Of a DNA stretch of 64,000 nucleotides, positions 1 to 8,456 are shown in pieces. Every line of letters starts with the position of its first letter. Position 1 is the stretch's first letter. This stretch comes from Paenibacillus sp. V4I3 (GTDB lineage: Bacteria; Bacillota; Bacilli; Paenibacillales; NBRC-103111). Position numbers and translations under genes: made by a program. The stretch is from contig NZ_JAUSZA010000001.1 of NCBI RefSeq assembly GCF_030817215.1, positions 7,476,501 to 7,540,500 on the forward strand, given 5' to 3'. Under the pieces are notes generated by a model. That model did not search any database. It was not told the DNA's origin and saw only the letters and a list, made by a program, of their open reading frames with translations.

Positions 1-163
1 TATCCTTATAGCTCGCTCCATAAACGACGAGAGCCCCAACAATTGCGATAACCACAATCCATTTCACCACGGTTTTCACAATTCCGATCACGATAAAAAG
101 CACAATAATAGCGGCCACAATTAAGTACCAACGATCCTGCGCAAAGGAAATCCACTGATCCAA
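1..163 (-). CDS. Small membrane protein, partial at left edge
   Basis: An open frame runs off the left edge of the window. It begins with TTG at 163, seven bases after a perfect AGGAGG (171-176 on the complement). The visible 54 residues start DQWISFAQDRWYLIVAA and contain a long hydrophobic run (about residues 12-27) and a second one (about 33-48), so it is a membrane protein. I do not recognise the family. It lies on the same strand as, and just downstream of, another tiny membrane protein gene. Confidence 0.6.
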   Translation of the reverse strand, partial: MDQWISFAQDRWYLIVAAIIVLFIVIGIVKTVVKWIVVIAIVGALVVYGASYKD

Positions 164-217
164 ACTAACCCCTCCTAATTATCCAAAAGTCCCTTCCTAT
201 CATACTACAAGGAATCC

Positions 218-373
218 TTAATCTTCATCTCTTTTTTTCCTTAACAGGGCTAACTTTCGTTCTATCTCCTCCGTTTTATCGACTCTACTTCTCGTCTTTC
301 GAAAAGACTGTCTCAAGCGAAAAATCAGGAAAATAGCTGCGCCAGCGAGTAAAACAATCACATATGCGTCCAT
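218..373 (-). CDS. 51-aa single-pass membrane protein, function unknown
   Basis: A short frame starts at ATG 373, preceded by AGGAGG with a four-base spacer, and ends with TAA at 218. The product has one N-terminal transmembrane segment (MDAYVIVLLAGAAIFLIF) followed by a highly charged, mostly basic tail with many K, R and E residues that could form a coiled coil. It precedes the partial membrane gene at the left edge and may share its transcript. The good ribosome site and sensible membrane-plus-tail organisation support a real gene; no function can be given. Confidence 0.55.
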   Translation of the reverse strand: MDAYVIVLLAGAAIFLIFRLRQSFRKTRSRVDKTEEIERKLALLRKKRDED

Positions 374-484
374 AAAGCCTCCTAAAAACAGAATTGTGTC
401 ATTTGTATGGAAAGGTCATATCTATAGGACGAGCGGCGTACATCTTAAGAAGAGACAAGTCTAAATGATTGAGGTGGTGAGAAC

Positions 485-1651
485 ATGCGAACAGCTATTT
501 GGTTGTACTTATTTATGTTTGTTGCTTTTTTTGATTTACACGCGCAGTACCCGATTCTTTCTCCCTTCGCCTTATCTTTGGGAGCAGCTCCTTCATTTAT
601 AGGGCTAATTATGGGCGTATACTCAATTACACATTTGCCTGGGAATCTAATCGCTGGCTATGGCGTGGACAAATATGGAAGTAAAATCTTTATTGTCTTT
701 AGCCTGATTGTAGCAGGGATCATCTTACTTTTTCAATCCAATGTGAAAGATCCTTGGCACTTGCTATATATTCGTTCGATTAGCGGATTCGTACTCGCCT
801 TCTTATCCCCTGCCTGCTTATCGTTGCTTGCACGCATAGCCAAGGATCGCATCCATCAAAGTAAACTGATGGCTGGCAACGGTCTCATACATACCCTTGC
901 TTCCGTGGTATCTCCAGCAGCAGGCGCTGTGTTAGTTGCCAAAATTGGATTTACAACAGCCTTCTCCGTGTTAGGTTGGATTCTTATTATCACAGGCATA
1001 CTTGCCATCTTCGGTGTGAAAGAAAAGCAGCTCCTAGCGCAAACAGGAAGCAAATCCCCCATCTTAGATCATCATGGTCATGGCATGCTGAGTGATGAAT
1101 CAGACCTACCCGCCAGCGTAACGATTCCATGGTTATTCTTTCTCATTCCAATGGCTCTCTCCTGCTCGCAAGGCATTCTTTTCTTTGAGCTTCCACTTAT
1201 GCAGTCGGCCAGAGATTCTATCCTAACGTCCGGCGTTTTTTTCACTTTAATCAGTTTAGGCGCTCTGTTAAGCATCAGCTTCTGGTTCTTAAATAAGATC
1301 CCCCCGTTTATCCGAACGGTCTGTGGAAGTATCTCGCTTGCGATCATTTTCTTCGGTTTAGCCATTCAGTGGCCGATACCACTCACGGTTTCCCTTTTCC
1401 TAATCGGAATGGCGAAAGGTATCATTTATCCCGCTCTCGCTGCCCTTCTTGCCGGTATAACAAGCAGCAATCGATATGGACGCGTCTTTTCCCTTCTTTC
1501 CATCTCCTATTCCGTTGGCGCCTTTATCGGTCCCATGATGGCCGGACAGCTTCGCGACCACATTTCCTCTTACTTCATCGCGTTTTTCGTCTTAATGCTA
1601 GCACTTTCCCTCTTACCGCTGCGCACATTTAAAACGCCTATCACAACGTAA
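485..1651 (+). CDS. Major facilitator superfamily transporter
   Basis: The 388-residue protein is almost entirely hydrophobic, with about twelve membrane segments and a polar loop near residues 185-210 that separates two six-helix halves. After helix 2 it shows GYGVDKYGSK, the GxxxDrxGrr-like loop that marks MFS carriers, and the second half repeats a similar pattern (GRVFSLL, SYSVGAFIGP). The start at 485 follows GAGGTGG. A drug or metabolite exporter is the usual role of proteins of this length, but the substrate cannot be read. A hairpin terminator follows the stop. It is monocistronic by position. Confidence 0.85.
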   Translation: MRTAIWLYLFMFVAFFDLHAQYPILSPFALSLGAAPSFIGLIMGVYSITHLPGNLIAGYGVDKYGSKIFIVFSLIVAGIILLFQSNVKDPWHLLYIRSISGFVLAFLSPACLSLLARIAKDRIHQSKLMAGNGLIHTLASVVSPAAGAVLVAKIGFTTAFSVLGWILIITGILAIFGVKEKQLLAQTGSKSPILDHHGHGMLSDESDLPASVTIPWLFFLIPMALSCSQGILFFELPLMQSARDSILTSGVFFTLISLGALLSISFWFLNKIPPFIRTVCGSISLAIIFFGLAIQWPIPLTVSLFLIGMAKGIIYPALAALLAGITSSNRYGRVFSLLSISYSVGAFIGPMMAGQLRDHISSYFIAFFVLMLALSLLPLRTFKTPITT

Positions 1652-1666
1652 TTGCCGATAAAATGG

Positions 1667-1694
1667 CGGCTTGAGCTTATCAAGCCGTCTTTTG
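1667..1694 (+). terminator. Rho-independent terminator of the MFS gene
   Basis: An eight-base stem, CGGCTTGA (1667-1674) paired with TCAAGCCG (1680-1687), encloses a five-base loop and is followed by TCTTTTG. Confidence 0.7.
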
Positions 1695-1706
1695 CGCTGT
1701 CAATCC

Positions 1707-1730
1707 CTGTCATTTCCCGGGAAATGACAG
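1707..1730. repeat. Perfect 24-bp palindrome without a loop
   Basis: CTGTCATTTCCC is followed directly by its exact reverse complement GGGAAATGACAG, centred on the CCCGGG site. With no loop and no T-run it is not a terminator. It lies just upstream of the Toprim gene promoter (about 30-80 bases), so a dimeric DNA-binding protein site is possible. Only one copy was found. Confidence 0.6.
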
Positions 1731-1762
1731 CATCATATTTGCCTAATCGTCGAATGAAATCC

Positions 1763-1791
1763 TTGGATCACTTGCGAAAACGGGTTATACT
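1763..1791 (+). promoter_or_regulatory. Probable sigma-A promoter of the Toprim gene
   Basis: TTGGAT (1763-1768) and TATACT (1786-1791) are separated by 17 bases, and the gene starts 29 bases further on. The -10 is close to consensus; the assignment is by inspection only. Confidence 0.5.
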
Positions 1792-1819
1792 ACAAAAAAA
1801 CCTAAAGTGAGGAAATCCC

Positions 1820-2173
1820 ATGTCGATTGTAATCATAGTAGAAGGTAAAAATGATAAAAGCCGGTTAAAACGCGTGGTTGATGAAAGTGTCGTGATCTTA
1901 TGTACATTCGGTACCCCCAGCTCGTTAACTCTTGAAGAACTGAGAAAAAAAGCGGAAGACAATCATGTGTTCATATTTACGGATAATGATGCATCCGGCA
2001 AAAAAATACGTTTTCTATTGCGAGAAACGTTTCCAGACGCAGAACAAATATATACGCGCAGAGGGTATGCTGGCGTCGAAGGAACACCTGAGGAATACAT
2101 CATTCAGCAATTAGAAAAAGCAGGGCTGGATGAGTATATCAAATACCCCGCTCCAGACCCTGCTTTTGAATAG
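1820..2173 (+). CDS. Small Toprim-domain protein
   Basis: This 117-residue protein consists of little more than a Toprim domain, the Mg2+-binding fold of primases, topoisomerases and RNase M5. The conserved glutamate is in the first strand (IIVEGKNDKSRLK, residues 5-17) and the DxD-type motif is present as FIFTDNDASGKKIR (about residues 52-65). It resembles the stand-alone small Toprim proteins of Bacilli, whose role is not settled; an RNase M5-like nucleic-acid function is a guess. The start follows GTGAGGAAA. No operon partner is evident. Confidence 0.75.
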   Translation: MSIVIIVEGKNDKSRLKRVVDESVVILCTFGTPSSLTLEELRKKAEDNHVFIFTDNDASGKKIRFLLRETFPDAEQIYTRRGYAGVEGTPEEYIIQQLEKAGLDEYIKYPAPDPAFE

Positions 2174-2194
2174 TTAACACCATGAATGATTGAC

Positions 2195-2827
2195 TTATTT
2201 TCCTTTAGATAAGGTCACGACATCTTTGACAATATGGTCAACATCCAACTCTGGGTTGCTCGCATCATAATAATTCCGGAGTTTTCCTTTTGGGTCAACC
2301 AGCAAAATAGCATTCGAATGCGAGAAATTACCATCCTTTTCTTTAATCACCATAATGCCGAAATCTTCAGCAAGCTTGTGAATTTTCGATTCCTCACCAC
2401 GCAGGAATGTCCACCCACCCGGAACTGGCTTCGATTCAAATCGGTTTCCAAATTCTTTAAGCACTTCCGGTGTATCTCGTTTTGGATCGACTGTTATGGA
2501 TACAATTTCCGCTTTAGTACCCAGTAAGTCTTTTTTCTTCAAAGATTCCTGAACCTGAGAAAGCAAGAAAGTCGTCGGCATGCAAACATCCGGACAAAAG
2601 GAATAAAAGAAGTATACAAGTCTAACCTTACCATCCATATCTTGAGAGGCAACGGGTTTGCCATCTAAGTCCTCCAATTGGAACGAAGGAGCTTGTTTCA
2701 TTGCTGTTAAGCGTTGGTCAGGTTCACTGCCGTTAGCCCATAATTTATAGGCAAATGATGCAATCATGGCAATTAATATAGCGCCCAGCGCAAGTTTAAA
2801 CCAATTTTTCCCGAAAAACGCACTCAT
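2195..2827 (-). CDS. SCO1/SenC family copper chaperone for cytochrome oxidase
   Basis: A membrane-anchored thioredoxin-fold protein that in this family delivers copper to the CuA centre of cytochrome c oxidase. One N-terminal transmembrane segment is followed by an extracytoplasmic domain with the metal-binding FCPDVCMPT (CxxxC) and a distal histidine in FSHSNAILLVDP. ATG at 2827 (210 aa) is preferred over an in-frame TTG at 2842 because the TTGAGGG ribosome site sits seven bases before it. It lies directly downstream of ctaB on the same strand (17-bp gap), which fits a shared role in heme-copper oxidase assembly. Confidence 0.88.
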   Translation of the reverse strand: MSAFFGKNWFKLALGAILIAMIASFAYKLWANGSEPDQRLTAMKQAPSFQLEDLDGKPVASQDMDGKVRLVYFFYSFCPDVCMPTTFLLSQVQESLKKKDLLGTKAEIVSITVDPKRDTPEVLKEFGNRFESKPVPGGWTFLRGEESKIHKLAEDFGIMVIKEKDGNFSHSNAILLVDPKGKLRNYYDASNPELDVDHIVKDVVTLSKGK

Positions 2828-2844
2828 TACTTCAGCCCTCAATT

Positions 2845-3822
2845 CTAACTAATTTTCACAGTATCAATGACCATGAGGAACGATAAGAGAGTTAAATACA
2901 ACAGTGAGAATAGGAACATACGCTTGGCCCATACCACTTCGGCCTCACCTGTTGCCTTAAATCCTTTGATACTCATGAAAGCCCAAATCAATCCTAAGAT
3001 GGTTGATGCGAATAAAAACAAATAACCCACATATCCATAAGCCGTTAACATCACGGTTACAGGAACAAGCAAAACCACATAACGCACCATACTGATCTTG
3101 GTCACGTAAGTCCCCTTCACGACGGGTAAAAGCGGGAATCCTGCAGCGCGATATTCTTCCATACGTCGAATCCCAAGAGCCCAGAAATGCGGAGGCTGCC
3201 AGAGAAATAGGAAAGCAAAAAGGAGAATAGCACCTAGATCAACCGTACCACTTACTGCACAGTATCCAATAACGGGAGGTGTAGCACCAGAGAATGCCCC
3301 AACGAATGTACTCCATACCGAAGTTCTCTTAAACCATGCTGTATAGAGCCAAACATATAAGAACAGTCCAATCAGTCCGATCAACGTTGCAAGAGGCGAT
3401 TGCGCTCCAAAATATAGGACTCCTAGACCGATCGTTCCTAAAATAATACCGTACCATAGAACGACATTAGCACTCATTCTCCCGCTTGGAAGAGCTCTAT
3501 TCTGCGTCCGTTCCATCTTCGCATCCATTTCACGGTCCAAATAATTGTTGAGCACCGTTCCTCCTGCCATTACAAGAGCTGTTCCTAGCATGGTCATAAT
3601 AAGGTGTACCCAGCTTACTTCCCAATGGGCCGCCATCCAATAGCCAGCAAAAGCTGTCATTAGATTGGAATAAATAATGCCTGGCTTAACCAAGCGATAA
3701 AAATCTTTTAAGGTCACAGGCTCAGCCGATGCCTGAGTATTGCTAGCTTCTATGGAATCTGTCCCAATAGACCCTTGTGACGAACCGTTCGCAACGCTTT
3801 CGTAGCTAACTTGATTTCCCAC
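2845..3822 (-). CDS. ctaB: Protoheme IX farnesyltransferase (heme O synthase)
   Basis: The enzyme attaches a farnesyl group to protoheme to give heme O for cytochrome oxidases. It is a UbiA-type membrane prenyltransferase with about nine helices. The first Asp-rich motif is NNYLDREMDAKMERTQNRALP, shown here in two parts as NNYLDREMDAKM and RTQNRALPSGR, and the second region is FLWQPPHFWALGI. GTG at 3822 gives 325 residues, close to the family norm, and is preceded by GAGGAGG with an eight-base spacer; the longer upstream frame lacks such support. It precedes the sco-like gene. Confidence 0.92.
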   Translation of the reverse strand: MGNQVSYESVANGSSQGSIGTDSIEASNTQASAEPVTLKDFYRLVKPGIIYSNLMTAFAGYWMAAHWEVSWVHLIMTMLGTALVMAGGTVLNNYLDREMDAKMERTQNRALPSGRMSANVVLWYGIILGTIGLGVLYFGAQSPLATLIGLIGLFLYVWLYTAWFKRTSVWSTFVGAFSGATPPVIGYCAVSGTVDLGAILLFAFLFLWQPPHFWALGIRRMEEYRAAGFPLLPVVKGTYVTKISMVRYVVLLVPVTVMLTAYGYVGYLFLFASTILGLIWAFMSIKGFKATGEAEVVWAKRMFLFSLLYLTLLSFLMVIDTVKIS

Positions 3823-3877
3823 GTAAACGTCCTCCTCTATGTCGAATTTCCGAGCAAACTGAATAATGAACATTCTC

Positions 3878-3906
3878 ATCATACCAACCCTTACATCGTT
3901 TGACAA
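3878..3906 (-). promoter_or_regulatory. Probable promoter of ctaB-sco
   Basis: On the minus strand TTGTCA (3901-3906) and TATGAT (3878-3883) are separated by exactly 17 bases. The inferred start of transcription would be about 50 bases before the ctaB GTG. Confidence 0.55.
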
Positions 3907-3987
3907 TGAAGTGCAGCCAGTTGTCATCATATTGTCGATTCTCCTTCCAGTATGCGTGGAAAATGATCGGAACATTCGATTTCATGC

Positions 3988-4012
3988 AAAAAGGAGCCCC
4001 CAGGGCTCCTTT
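3988..4012 (-). terminator. Terminator of the urease operon
   Basis: A nine-base stem, AAGGAGCCC with GGGCTCCTT, lies 19 bases past the ureD stop. Read on the minus strand it ends in TTTTT. It also lies just upstream of the ctaB promoter and so separates the two transcripts. Confidence 0.8.
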
Positions 4013-4030
4013 CAATCGTATAAATCCTAT

Positions 4031-4885
4031 TTATTTATTTACCATAAGTGGTGTTAAGGCTAATAAACTGCGGCGAATTTCATGCCATGCCTTCGTCAAA
4101 GCCAGCTGTAGTTCCCAAGCATGTCTTCCCATGACTGTGACAATCAAACCGTATTTATACGTAAGACTGGCCCCGATACGGACCTCTACACCCTCAAGCT
4201 TCTCAAGACTCTCCAATACTTTCTCAAGATGACGCTGTTTAAGACGATCCGAGAAAATGTACAGATTACCAAGGTGTGTTTCCCGCTCCCAGCAACCTGG
4301 TGCTGATAGCTGCATGGTTTGTGGTTCAATTCTTTGATTCTGATAAAAAATCAATTCCTTGCCGTGCCAAACTTTCATACGATTCATATAACGGGAGTAC
4401 TGAAATATTTCGCCTCGCTGCGTTCGTCCCGGACAACATACATCTGAGAAAATCAATGCAGACCCCGGTGATAAATGAACATCCATTTCTGCGGCTAGGC
4501 TTGCATCCTTATAGAGCATTAAGGGCTCTGGCATGTATTCCAGCAGCGCGTCAGCTTCCAATTGAACCGTCTGACGCTGCGTGCTTCCGTGACCAACCTC
4601 AGACGGATGAACCTTCGTGAACGATTGGTTCGTTAGAAAAACACGTGCGCCCTCTCCAAGGCGCACGTTGATTTCGTAATGATCCCCCGACATGAGTCCT
4701 GGGGAGCAGTCCATCATATAGACGCCTAATTGATCCGCAGGATGGGCGTCCTGGATGAGTGTTTCGTTCTCGTAACGAAACGTTTTGGCGATTTTGAGCG
4801 GGGAGGCGTGGTATTTGTGGACAAGCTGCGTCAAGCTGCCGCGTAACGCAAATTCCGCCTTAATCTCCCCAGTCACTCTAGGCAT
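4031..4885 (-). CDS. ureD: Urease accessory protein UreD (UreH)
   Basis: UreD forms the scaffold with UreF and UreG that carries nickel to apo-urease. The 284-residue product has the family features GEIKAEFALRGSLTQL near the start, ADQLGVYMMDCSPGLMSGDHYEINV, and a conserved LTNQSFTKVHPS segment. ATG at 4885 overlaps the ureG stop by eight bases and has CAGGAG upstream, so translation is coupled to ureG. It is the last gene of ureABCFGD, followed by a terminator. Spacing and order match the standard bacillar urease operon apart from the lack of ureE. Confidence 0.92.
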   Translation of the reverse strand: MPRVTGEIKAEFALRGSLTQLVHKYHASPLKIAKTFRYENETLIQDAHPADQLGVYMMDCSPGLMSGDHYEINVRLGEGARVFLTNQSFTKVHPSEVGHGSTQRQTVQLEADALLEYMPEPLMLYKDASLAAEMDVHLSPGSALIFSDVCCPGRTQRGEIFQYSRYMNRMKVWHGKELIFYQNQRIEPQTMQLSAPGCWERETHLGNLYIFSDRLKQRHLEKVLESLEKLEGVEVRIGASLTYKYGLIVTVMGRHAWELQLALTKAWHEIRRSLLALTPLMVNK

Positions 4886-5537
4886 GGCGGAACTCCTGTT
4901 CCACCCATGTAACAATATCGTCTAACCCTGTACCGCCCATCAGGTTTGAGAAAATATACGGACGGTCGCCGCGCATCTTCTTCGTATCCGAATCCATCAC
5001 TTCCAGGCTGGCGCCTACATACGGGGCTAGATCGATTTTGTTGATAATGAGCATATCGGAACGCATAATGCCAGGACCGCCTTTGCGCGGTATTTTCTCC
5101 CCTTGGGCGACATCTATAATATAGATGAAGCGATCTACCAACTCCGGGCTGAACGCTGCAGCCAAGTTATCGCCACCACTCTCGATGAAAATAATATCAA
5201 GATTATCGAATCGCTTCTCCAGCTCTTCGATAGCTTCGAAATTCATCGAAGCATCCTCTCGAATCGCTGTATGCGGGCATCCGCCTGTTTCTACCCCAAT
5301 AATCCGGTCCTCAGGCAGTACTTCGGAACTAATCAATATACGGGCATCTTCCTTCGTATAGATATCATTCGTAATCACCGCAATACTATAGCGGTTATTG
5401 AGTTTCCGAGCCAGACGCTCCACTAGCGCCGTCTTACCAGAGCCAACAGGTCCGCCGATTCCAATACGCATTGGGCGACTCCGATCCACAGCTGGTTTCT
5501 CCCATTGGTGGTGATGATGACCTTGACCTTGACACAT
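4878..5537 (-). CDS. ureG: Urease accessory GTPase UreG with His-rich N terminus
   Basis: UreG hydrolyses GTP to drive nickel insertion. The P-loop GGPVGSGKTALVE is at about residues 24-36, the nickel-binding CPH is in GVETGGCPHTAIRED, and GGDNLAAAFSPEL and NKIDLAP (G4 motif) follow. ATG at 5537 is chosen because AGGAGG lies seven bases upstream; an ATG two codons earlier is only one base from it. The start MCQGQGHHHHQWEKP gives a four-histidine run before the G domain. Because no ureE lies in the operon, this tail may hold nickel; that is inference. Confidence 0.95.
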   Translation of the reverse strand: MCQGQGHHHHQWEKPAVDRSRPMRIGIGGPVGSGKTALVERLARKLNNRYSIAVITNDIYTKEDARILISSEVLPEDRIIGVETGGCPHTAIREDASMNFEAIEELEKRFDNLDIIFIESGGDNLAAAFSPELVDRFIYIIDVAQGEKIPRKGGPGIMRSDMLIINKIDLAPYVGASLEVMDSDTKKMRGDRPYIFSNLMGGTGLDDIVTWVEQEFRHA

Positions 5538-5578
5538 AGTCATTCCTCCTAAAATTATGATAGGGCATATTTGCCTCA

Positions 5579-6313
5579 TTAAGACATGAATAATCGCGAA
5601 TACAGGGTTTCGTGCTGCATCATGGCCAGATCTGCGGCTGGTGAATTCGTATACGCATCCAAGGGATCCAAATGCGCTACACGCTGCCACTCGCTTCCGG
5701 TCAAAGGAAGCAGTTTCGCAAGAAGAATTTGTCCTTGAGTTTGCCCTATGGACATGAGTCTAAGCGCACTGTTGATACAGGTCATGATACAGCTATAAAG
5801 ATAACCTTCCGCCGCTTGATGTAAGGGCACACCGAGGTGATAGCTCACCCATCCATGGACAATCGGATGATTGGAGCTGCAGCGGCCGGCTTTCACTGCT
5901 TCGTCCAGAGGCAGCCAGTTCAGCTCGGGGTACATCGAGCGCGATAGCTGGAGAAGCCTGCGGCCCATCTTTTGAACGCCGCTCCTCGCTTCACTTGATA
6001 CACGCTGCACATGCAGCATATGGTCGATCTCCCAGAGTTGATCCCATTCCTGCCTTGGAATTTGGGTATAGGCAGCTTTGATTACCATCGCATCTGACGT
6101 TGCCCAACTATTGGCGAGCATCGTACGAATATAAGCTTCGAGCTCTTCAATCGTTGTTAAGCGCTCTTGCTGAACGAGCGTTTCCAAACCAAAGGAATGA
6201 GAGAATCCGCCAATGGGTAAGGCTGAATCCAGAAGCTGCTGATAAGCGAGCCAGTGAAACCTTGGAGTCATCTCTTCAATGAATGTCGTTGTTGTCGTTG
6301 TCTTTGTTCTCAT
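5579..6313 (-). CDS. ureF: Urease accessory protein UreF
   Basis: UreF is an all-helical partner of UreD and activates UreG during urease maturation. The protein shows the family signature LLDSALPIGGFSHSFGLET (about residues 27-45), a central WQ/RVSSEARSGVQKMGRRLL region, and a C-terminal LDPLDAYTNSPAADLAMMQHE. The printed start at 6313 follows AGGTGA at a long distance; an inner ATG at codon 15 (MTPRFHW) is possible. It sits between ureC and ureG with gaps of about 41 bases on each side. Confidence 0.93.
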   Translation of the reverse strand: MRTKTTTTTTFIEEMTPRFHWLAYQQLLDSALPIGGFSHSFGLETLVQQERLTTIEELEAYIRTMLANSWATSDAMVIKAAYTQIPRQEWDQLWEIDHMLHVQRVSSEARSGVQKMGRRLLQLSRSMYPELNWLPLDEAVKAGRCSSNHPIVHGWVSYHLGVPLHQAAEGYLYSCIMTCINSALRLMSIGQTQGQILLAKLLPLTGSEWQRVAHLDPLDAYTNSPAADLAMMQHETLYSRLFMS

Positions 6314-6354
6314 CGCTATTATATCGTCACCTCGATCAGGGACTTCCCGCTCTT

Positions 6355-8070
6355 TTAAAACAAAAAATATAACTGCGCCATCGGCAGCTCAGTTGCTGGC
6401 TCACAAGTAATGGCTTCCCCATCAACTTTCACTTCATAGGTCTCTGGGTTTACTTCTATAGAAGGCATGCCGTTATTATGAATCATGTCTTTCTTCGATA
6501 TATGACGACACCCTTTCACAGGCTCGACACGCTTTTGCAGCCCTAATTTCTCAGCGATGCCACGATCATAAGCTGCTTGAGAGACGAAAGTAATCGAGCT
6601 TTGCGTCAAAGCTTTACCAAAAGCAGCAAACATCGGACGCCCAAATACAGGCTGCGGTGTTGGAATTGAAGCGTTGGGATCTCCCATCTGCGCGTAGGCG
6701 ATACTGCCGCCTTTGAGTACCAGATCCGGCTTAACCCCGAAGAACATTGGACTCCAAATGACAAGATCCGCGAATTTCCCAGGCTCAATGGAGCCGACAA
6801 GGTGCGAAACACCATGTGTAATCGCCGGATTTATCGTATATTTGGCGATGTAACGTTTAATTCGGAAATTGTCGCCATCTTCCGTATCGGGAGTCAGCGG
6901 TCCACGCTGTTTCTTCATCTTATCGGCGGTTTGCCATGTTCGAATAATGACCTCGCCAACCCGCCCCATTGCCTGAGAATCCGAGCTTAGCATGCTGAAG
7001 ACACCTAGATCATGAAGAATATCTTCCGCAGCAATCGTTTCCGGGCGAATCCGGGAATCCGCGAAAGCAACATCCTCGGGGATACGGCTGTCCAAATGAT
7101 GACACACCATGAGCATATCCAAATGTTCTTCAATGGTATTGATCGTATATGGACGTGTCGGGTTTGTCGAAGACGGCAGTACGTTAAGCTCAGCAGCTGC
7201 ACGGATAATATCCGGCGCATGCCCACCGCCTGCTCCTTCGGTATGATACGTATGAATCGTACGGCCCTTGATGGCTGCCAGTGTATCCTCGAGAAATCCC
7301 GCTTCATTTAATGTATCGGTGTGAATGGCTACTTGAACGTCATATTGATCTGCTGCTTCTAGACAAGTGTCGATTGCTGCCGGCGTCGTTCCCCAATCTT
7401 CATGAAGCTTCAAACCAATAGCTCCCGCTTCAATTTGTTCCGTCAACGGGGCTAGAAAAGAAGCATTACCTTTACCCGTAAAGCCCAAATTCATGGGAAA
7501 AGCTTCAGCTGCCTCCAGCATACGCTGCATGTGCCATGCACCTGGTGTACAAGTTGTGGCATTCGTTCCTGTAGCAGGCCCCGTCCCGCCACCAATCATT
7601 GTCGTCACACCAGAGGAAAGTGCCGTTTCAATTTGTTGGGGGCAAATAAAATGAATGTGCGCGTCGATCCCGCCCGCGGTTACAATCTTACCTTCACCCG
7701 CAATGACTTCCGTGCTCGCGCCCACGATCATATTCGGATGAACGCCATCCATAATGTCCGGGTTCCCCGCTTTACCGATACCCACGATATGACCATCCTT
7801 GATGCCGATATCACCTTTGACAATACCCCAGTGGTCGATAATAACCGCATTTGTAATCAGGGTATCTAGAACACCTTGGTCACGGGTAGCACCGCTGGAT
7901 TGCCCCATCCCATCCCGAATGACCTTGCCGCCGCCAAATTTACATTCATCACCGTATACGGTGTAATCATGCTCTATTTGTGCCCAAAGCTCGGTATCAG
8001 CCAAACGAATGGCATCTCCAGTTGTAGGTCCGAACATGGACGCATAACTTTTACGATCTATTCGATTCAC
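6355..8070 (-). CDS. ureC: Urease alpha subunit (catalytic)
   Basis: UreC holds the dinickel site that hydrolyses urea to ammonia and carbamate. Visible metal and catalytic motifs are HIHFICPQQIE, the carbamylated lysine in GLKLHEDWG, HTDTLNEAG, HTYHTEGAGGGHAPD, the flap histidine in MVCHHLDSRIP, and the aspartate in SMLSSDSQAMGR. GTG at 8070 gives 571 residues, the usual family length, and follows GGGAGGG with an eight-base spacer, whereas the open frame extends further upstream without support. The start overlaps the ureB end by 20 bases. Confidence 0.97.
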   Translation of the reverse strand: MNRIDRKSYASMFGPTTGDAIRLADTELWAQIEHDYTVYGDECKFGGGKVIRDGMGQSSGATRDQGVLDTLITNAVIIDHWGIVKGDIGIKDGHIVGIGKAGNPDIMDGVHPNMIVGASTEVIAGEGKIVTAGGIDAHIHFICPQQIETALSSGVTTMIGGGTGPATGTNATTCTPGAWHMQRMLEAAEAFPMNLGFTGKGNASFLAPLTEQIEAGAIGLKLHEDWGTTPAAIDTCLEAADQYDVQVAIHTDTLNEAGFLEDTLAAIKGRTIHTYHTEGAGGGHAPDIIRAAAELNVLPSSTNPTRPYTINTIEEHLDMLMVCHHLDSRIPEDVAFADSRIRPETIAAEDILHDLGVFSMLSSDSQAMGRVGEVIIRTWQTADKMKKQRGPLTPDTEDGDNFRIKRYIAKYTINPAITHGVSHLVGSIEPGKFADLVIWSPMFFGVKPDLVLKGGSIAYAQMGDPNASIPTPQPVFGRPMFAAFGKALTQSSITFVSQAAYDRGIAEKLGLQKRVEPVKGCRHISKKDMIHNNGMPSIEVNPETYEVKVDGEAITCEPATELPMAQLYFLF

Positions 8071-8434
8071 CGGGCTTTCCCTCCCATGCTTGCCATCTTT
8101 CTCTCGCAGCACTTGACATATTTCCAATAGCTGCTAAGCCTTTACTCAAGTTATTTAGTCCATAAGAAAGTTTCGCTCCACCAAGTTCAACTAGCTGAAT
8201 AGGTTTCTGTTCTCCTGGCTCAAAACGGACAGCCGTTCCCGCTGGAATGTCCAATCGCATGCCATAGGCTTGTTCTCTCGGGAAGTCCAAAGCTCTGTTC
8301 ACTTCAAAAAAATGAAAATGCGAGCCCACCTGAATGGGACGATCTCCTGTATTCGTAACGATAAGTTCAATCGTTTGTCTTCCTATATTCATTTCAATAT
8401 ATCCTTTGACTGTTCGATATTCTCCTGGAACCAT
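8051..8434 (-). CDS. ureB: Urease beta subunit
   Basis: Structural subunit of the (alpha beta gamma)3 urease. The opening MVPGEYRTVKGYIEMNIGR and the central GDRPIQVGSHFHFFEVNRALDF, RLDIPAGTAVRFEPGE and KPIQLVELGG segments are diagnostic. At 127 residues it is slightly longer than many homologues because its tail reads into the start of ureC. GGGGGCGAG upstream of the ATG serves as ribosome site. The gap to ureA is 22 bases. Confidence 0.96.
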   Translation of the reverse strand: MVPGEYRTVKGYIEMNIGRQTIELIVTNTGDRPIQVGSHFHFFEVNRALDFPREQAYGMRLDIPAGTAVRFEPGEQKPIQLVELGGAKLSYGLNNLSKGLAAIGNMSSAARERWQAWEGKPGESNRS

Positions 8435-8456
8435 CTTCTCGCCCCCATTTGTATAG

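Noticed and set aside
2234..2527. A 97-codon plus-strand frame opposite the sco gene
   Set aside because: Antisense shadow of a clearly conserved gene, without ribosome site.
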